The notes beneath the pieces are model-generated. The model had not been told where the DNA came from and did no database searches. It saw only the letters and a program-made list of their open reading frames with translations. Both the position numbers and the translations under genes were made by a program. A stretch of DNA of 64,000 nt, from the NCBI RefSeq assembly GCF_000161835.1, contig NZ_GG697169.2, forward strand, positions 2,794,575 to 2,858,574, written 5' to 3'. This DNA is from Thalassobium sp. R2A62. Lineage in GTDB: Bacteria > Pseudomonadota > Alphaproteobacteria > Rhodobacterales > Rhodobacteraceae. The number at the start of each line of letters is the position of its first letter. The stretch's first letter is position 1. Positions 62,204 through 64,000 of this stretch are shown here, in pieces.

Positions 62204-64000
62204 ATGTCAGAAGTTTCCATTCGCCTTGGCGTCGATATCGGCGGCACGTTTACGGACGTTGTTTTGGAAAAGGGTAGTGAGACGTATTCTACCAAAGTGC
62301 TGACTACCTATACCGCGCCAGAAGATGCGATCATTGACGGCATGCATCAGGTTTGCGCCAAGGCCGGGGTGGACCCGTCGCATATTGGCCAGATCATTCA
62401 TGGAACAACGCTTGCGACAAACGCGTTGATTGAACGGCGCGGTGCAAAGACGGCTCTGATCACGACCGAGGGATTTCGTGATGTCATCGAGATGCGAACA
62501 GAGTCGCGGTTCGAGCAATATGATCTGAACCTCAATCTGCCCGATCCTTTGTTGCCGCGTCAGATGCGGTTCACTGTTGGTGGGAGGATTGATGCAAACG
62601 GTGACGTGTTGGTTGATATCGACCGATCTGAGGTCGAAGCTGTGGTAGACAAGATCGCCAAGGCAGGCTTTGAGAGTGTCGCTGTTGGGTTGATCCATTC
62701 CTATCTGAACCCCACACACGAAGAGCTAATGCGCGATATTCTTGGTGAAAAGATACCTGACGTTGCGGTGTCGATTTCTTCCGAAGTGTCGCCCCAAATG
62801 CGTGAATATGAGCGGTTCAACACGGTTGTTGCGAACGCGTATATCAAGCCATTAATGGCGTCTTATCTGGGGCGTCTTGAAGACCGGTTGAAGACTGAAG
62901 GCGTGGCCTGCCGCATTTTTCTTATGCACTCTGGTGGTGGGATTATCTCGATCCAGAACGCGGCTGAATTTCCTGTACGTTTGGTCGAATCTGGCCCAGC
63001 CGGCGGGGCCGTCTTCGCGGCTCATATCGCTGGGCGCTATGGGTTGGACAAAGTGCTGTCCTTCGATATGGGCGGCACGACGGCCAAGATTTGTTTGATC
63101 AAAAACCAGACACCCAAAACGTCACGTGTATTTGAGGTGGCCCGCACATATCGGTTCAAGAAAGGGTCGGGTATGCCCATCTCGATCCCCGTGATCGATA
63201 TGGTTGAAATCGGCGCCGGAGGCGGATCGTTGGCCCATGTCGACGCGATGCGCCAAATTCGCGTTGGTCCAGAAAGCGCAGGCTCTGAACCCGGACCTGC
63301 CTGCTACGGTCGTGGTGGTGAGCGCCCTGGTGTGACGGATGCCGATCTTGTTCTGGGCAAACTGGACCCCGACAACTTTGCTGGTGGATCAATCAAGCTG
63401 CATCCGGAAGAATCAAAGTCTGCGCTGTCCGATCATGTGGGTGACACGCTGGATATGGATGCGGTCGAAGCGGCCTTTGGGGTCGCAGAAGTCGTCGACG
63501 AAAACATGGCTAATGCGGCCCGTGTTCATGCGGTCGAGAATGGCGAAGACCTGTCAGAATATACGATGATTGCCTTTGGTGGTGCCGCGCCACTGCACGC
63601 GGGGCGGCTCTGTGAAAAACTGGGGGTGGAACGTTTGTTGGTTCCGCCGGGGGCAGGGGTGGGATCAGCCATTGGGTTCCTGCGCGCGCCCTTTAGTTTT
63701 GAGGCGAACCGGTCCGTCTATATGAAGCTTTCGGATTTTGACGGCGACAGGATCAAGTCTCTTTTGACGGACCTAAAGACAGAGGCAACTGGATTTGTGC
63801 GTACCTGTGACGCTGTCAGCCCCATCCTGTCAGAATTCAAAGTCTACATGCGCTACACGGGTCAAGGTTGGGAAATCCCGATCGAGCTGACCGAAGAGCA
63901 AGCCATGAACCCAGACGAGGCGGCGTTCGAGGCGCGGTTCATCGAAGATTATTCCAAACTATTTGGTCGTCCGGTTGAGGGTATGGATATCGAAATCACA
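62204..64000 (+). CDS. Hydantoinase/5-oxoprolinase A subunit (truncated by window end)
   Basis: 599 residues are visible, open to the window end. It is an ATP-dependent hydantoinase/oxoprolinase (HyuA). The N-terminal actin-like ATPase fold has IRLGVDIGGTFTDVVLEKGS and IIHGTTLATNALIERRGAKT. The central domain shows VSISSEVSPQMREYERFNTV, the family sequence LVESGPAGGAVFAAHIAGRY, then SFDMGGTTAKICLI and EIGAGGGSLAHVD, and FGGAAPLHAGRLCEKLGVER. It opens cyclic amide rings (hydantoin, 5-oxoproline or N-methylhydantoin type) with ATP. A HyuB partner is expected just downstream, outside the window. CAGGAG precedes the ATG. Confidence 0.9.
   Translation, partial: MSEVSIRLGVDIGGTFTDVVLEKGSETYSTKVLTTYTAPEDAIIDGMHQVCAKAGVDPSHIGQIIHGTTLATNALIERRGAKTALITTEGFRDVIEMRTESRFEQYDLNLNLPDPLLPRQMRFTVGGRIDANGDVLVDIDRSEVEAVVDKIAKAGFESVAVGLIHSYLNPTHEELMRDILGEKIPDVAVSISSEVSPQMREYERFNTVVANAYIKPLMASYLGRLEDRLKTEGVACRIFLMHSGGGIISIQNAAEFPVRLVESGPAGGAVFAAHIAGRYGLDKVLSFDMGGTTAKICLIKNQTPKTSRVFEVARTYRFKKGSGMPISIPVIDMVEIGAGGGSLAHVDAMRQIRVGPESAGSEPGPACYGRGGERPGVTDADLVLGKLDPDNFAGGSIKLHPEESKSALSDHVGDTLDMDAVEAAFGVAEVVDENMANAARVHAVENGEDLSEYTMIAFGGAAPLHAGRLCEKLGVERLLVPPGAGVGSAIGFLRAPFSFEANRSVYMKLSDFDGDRIKSLLTDLKTEATGFVRTCDAVSPILSEFKVYMRYTGQGWEIPIELTEEQAMNPDEAAFEARFIEDYSKLFGRPVEGMDIEIT

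Noticed and set aside
62207-62719. - strand frame of 170 residues opposite hyuA
   Set aside because: hyuA is fully open on the + strand with clear motifs; the antisense frame has none.
1-64000. CRISPR arrays, tRNA, rRNA, insertion sequences
   Set aside because: No regularly spaced repeats, cloverleaf-like or rRNA segments, transposase genes or paired terminal repeats were seen on reading both strands; only the partial integrase-like frame at 37.1 kb remains.

Overview
The window reads as chromosome of a marine alphaproteobacterium of the Roseobacter group (Rhodobacteraceae). The evidence is gene content and order: the ChvI-ChvG-HprK-RapZ-EIIA-HPr block beside ATP-type PEP carboxykinase, an ethylmalonyl-CoA pathway methylsuccinyl-CoA dehydrogenase, TRAP transporters, a DUF6473 protein, a twin-transmembrane protein beside a PduO-type cobalamin adenosyltransferase, and a phosphonate catabolism set. 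Genes are densely packed, with many 1-13 base overlaps. I saw no rRNA, tRNA, CRISPR array or complete mobile element.

Layout. 1-7.0 kb: the 3' part of recO, small envelope genes, a double-domain HxlR-type regulator facing a VOC/glyoxalase gene broken by an in-frame stop, mcd, and a TauE/SafE permease. 7.2-15.9 kb: a probable catabolic operon with an N-formylglutamate amidohydrolase-like enzyme, a three-part TRAP importer, a glutamine synthetase-like ligase, an aldehyde dehydrogenase and an iron alcohol dehydrogenase. It faces an RpiR-type regulator across a 10-bp-arm palindrome.

15.9-36.8 kb is the most interesting region, a phosphonate/phosphorus accessory block. It holds a phosphonate monoester hydrolase-like (sulfatase superfamily) enzyme, a complete Opp/Dpp-type ABC importer, a Na/Pi transporter with a DeoR regulator, an EamA transporter, phnW-phnA-phnY for 2-aminoethylphosphonate (AEP), an inositol-monophosphatase-like enzyme, LysR and DeoR regulators, and a dimethylglycine dehydrogenase-like flavoprotein with a GcvT domain. 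The proposed logic, by inference, is: import an AEP-containing or N-methylated phosphonate, release or demethylate it, convert AEP to phosphonoacetaldehyde, then phosphonoacetate, then acetate plus phosphate, and export surplus phosphate. A 15-bp motif is shared by the phnW-side and lysR-side promoters, and a helically phased triple repeat precedes the demethylase-like gene. The block ends at an AT-rich stretch and a chimeric reading frame whose N-terminal part resembles the start of a tyrosine recombinase.

37.7-58.0 kb is mostly core: pckA, chvI-chvG, the hprK-rapZ-EIIA-HPr regulatory PTS, plsC, 3-hydroxybutyryl-CoA dehydrogenase, etfBA, cobO, parC, an envelope operon (DUF898, M48 peptidase, lipoprotein) and tuf with a strong terminator. 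58.0-64.0 kb is a second accessory catabolic locus: a GlxA-type regulator, a phytanoyl-CoA dioxygenase-family enzyme, a Rieske oxygenase, a LysR regulator and a hydantoinase/oxoprolinase cut by the window end.
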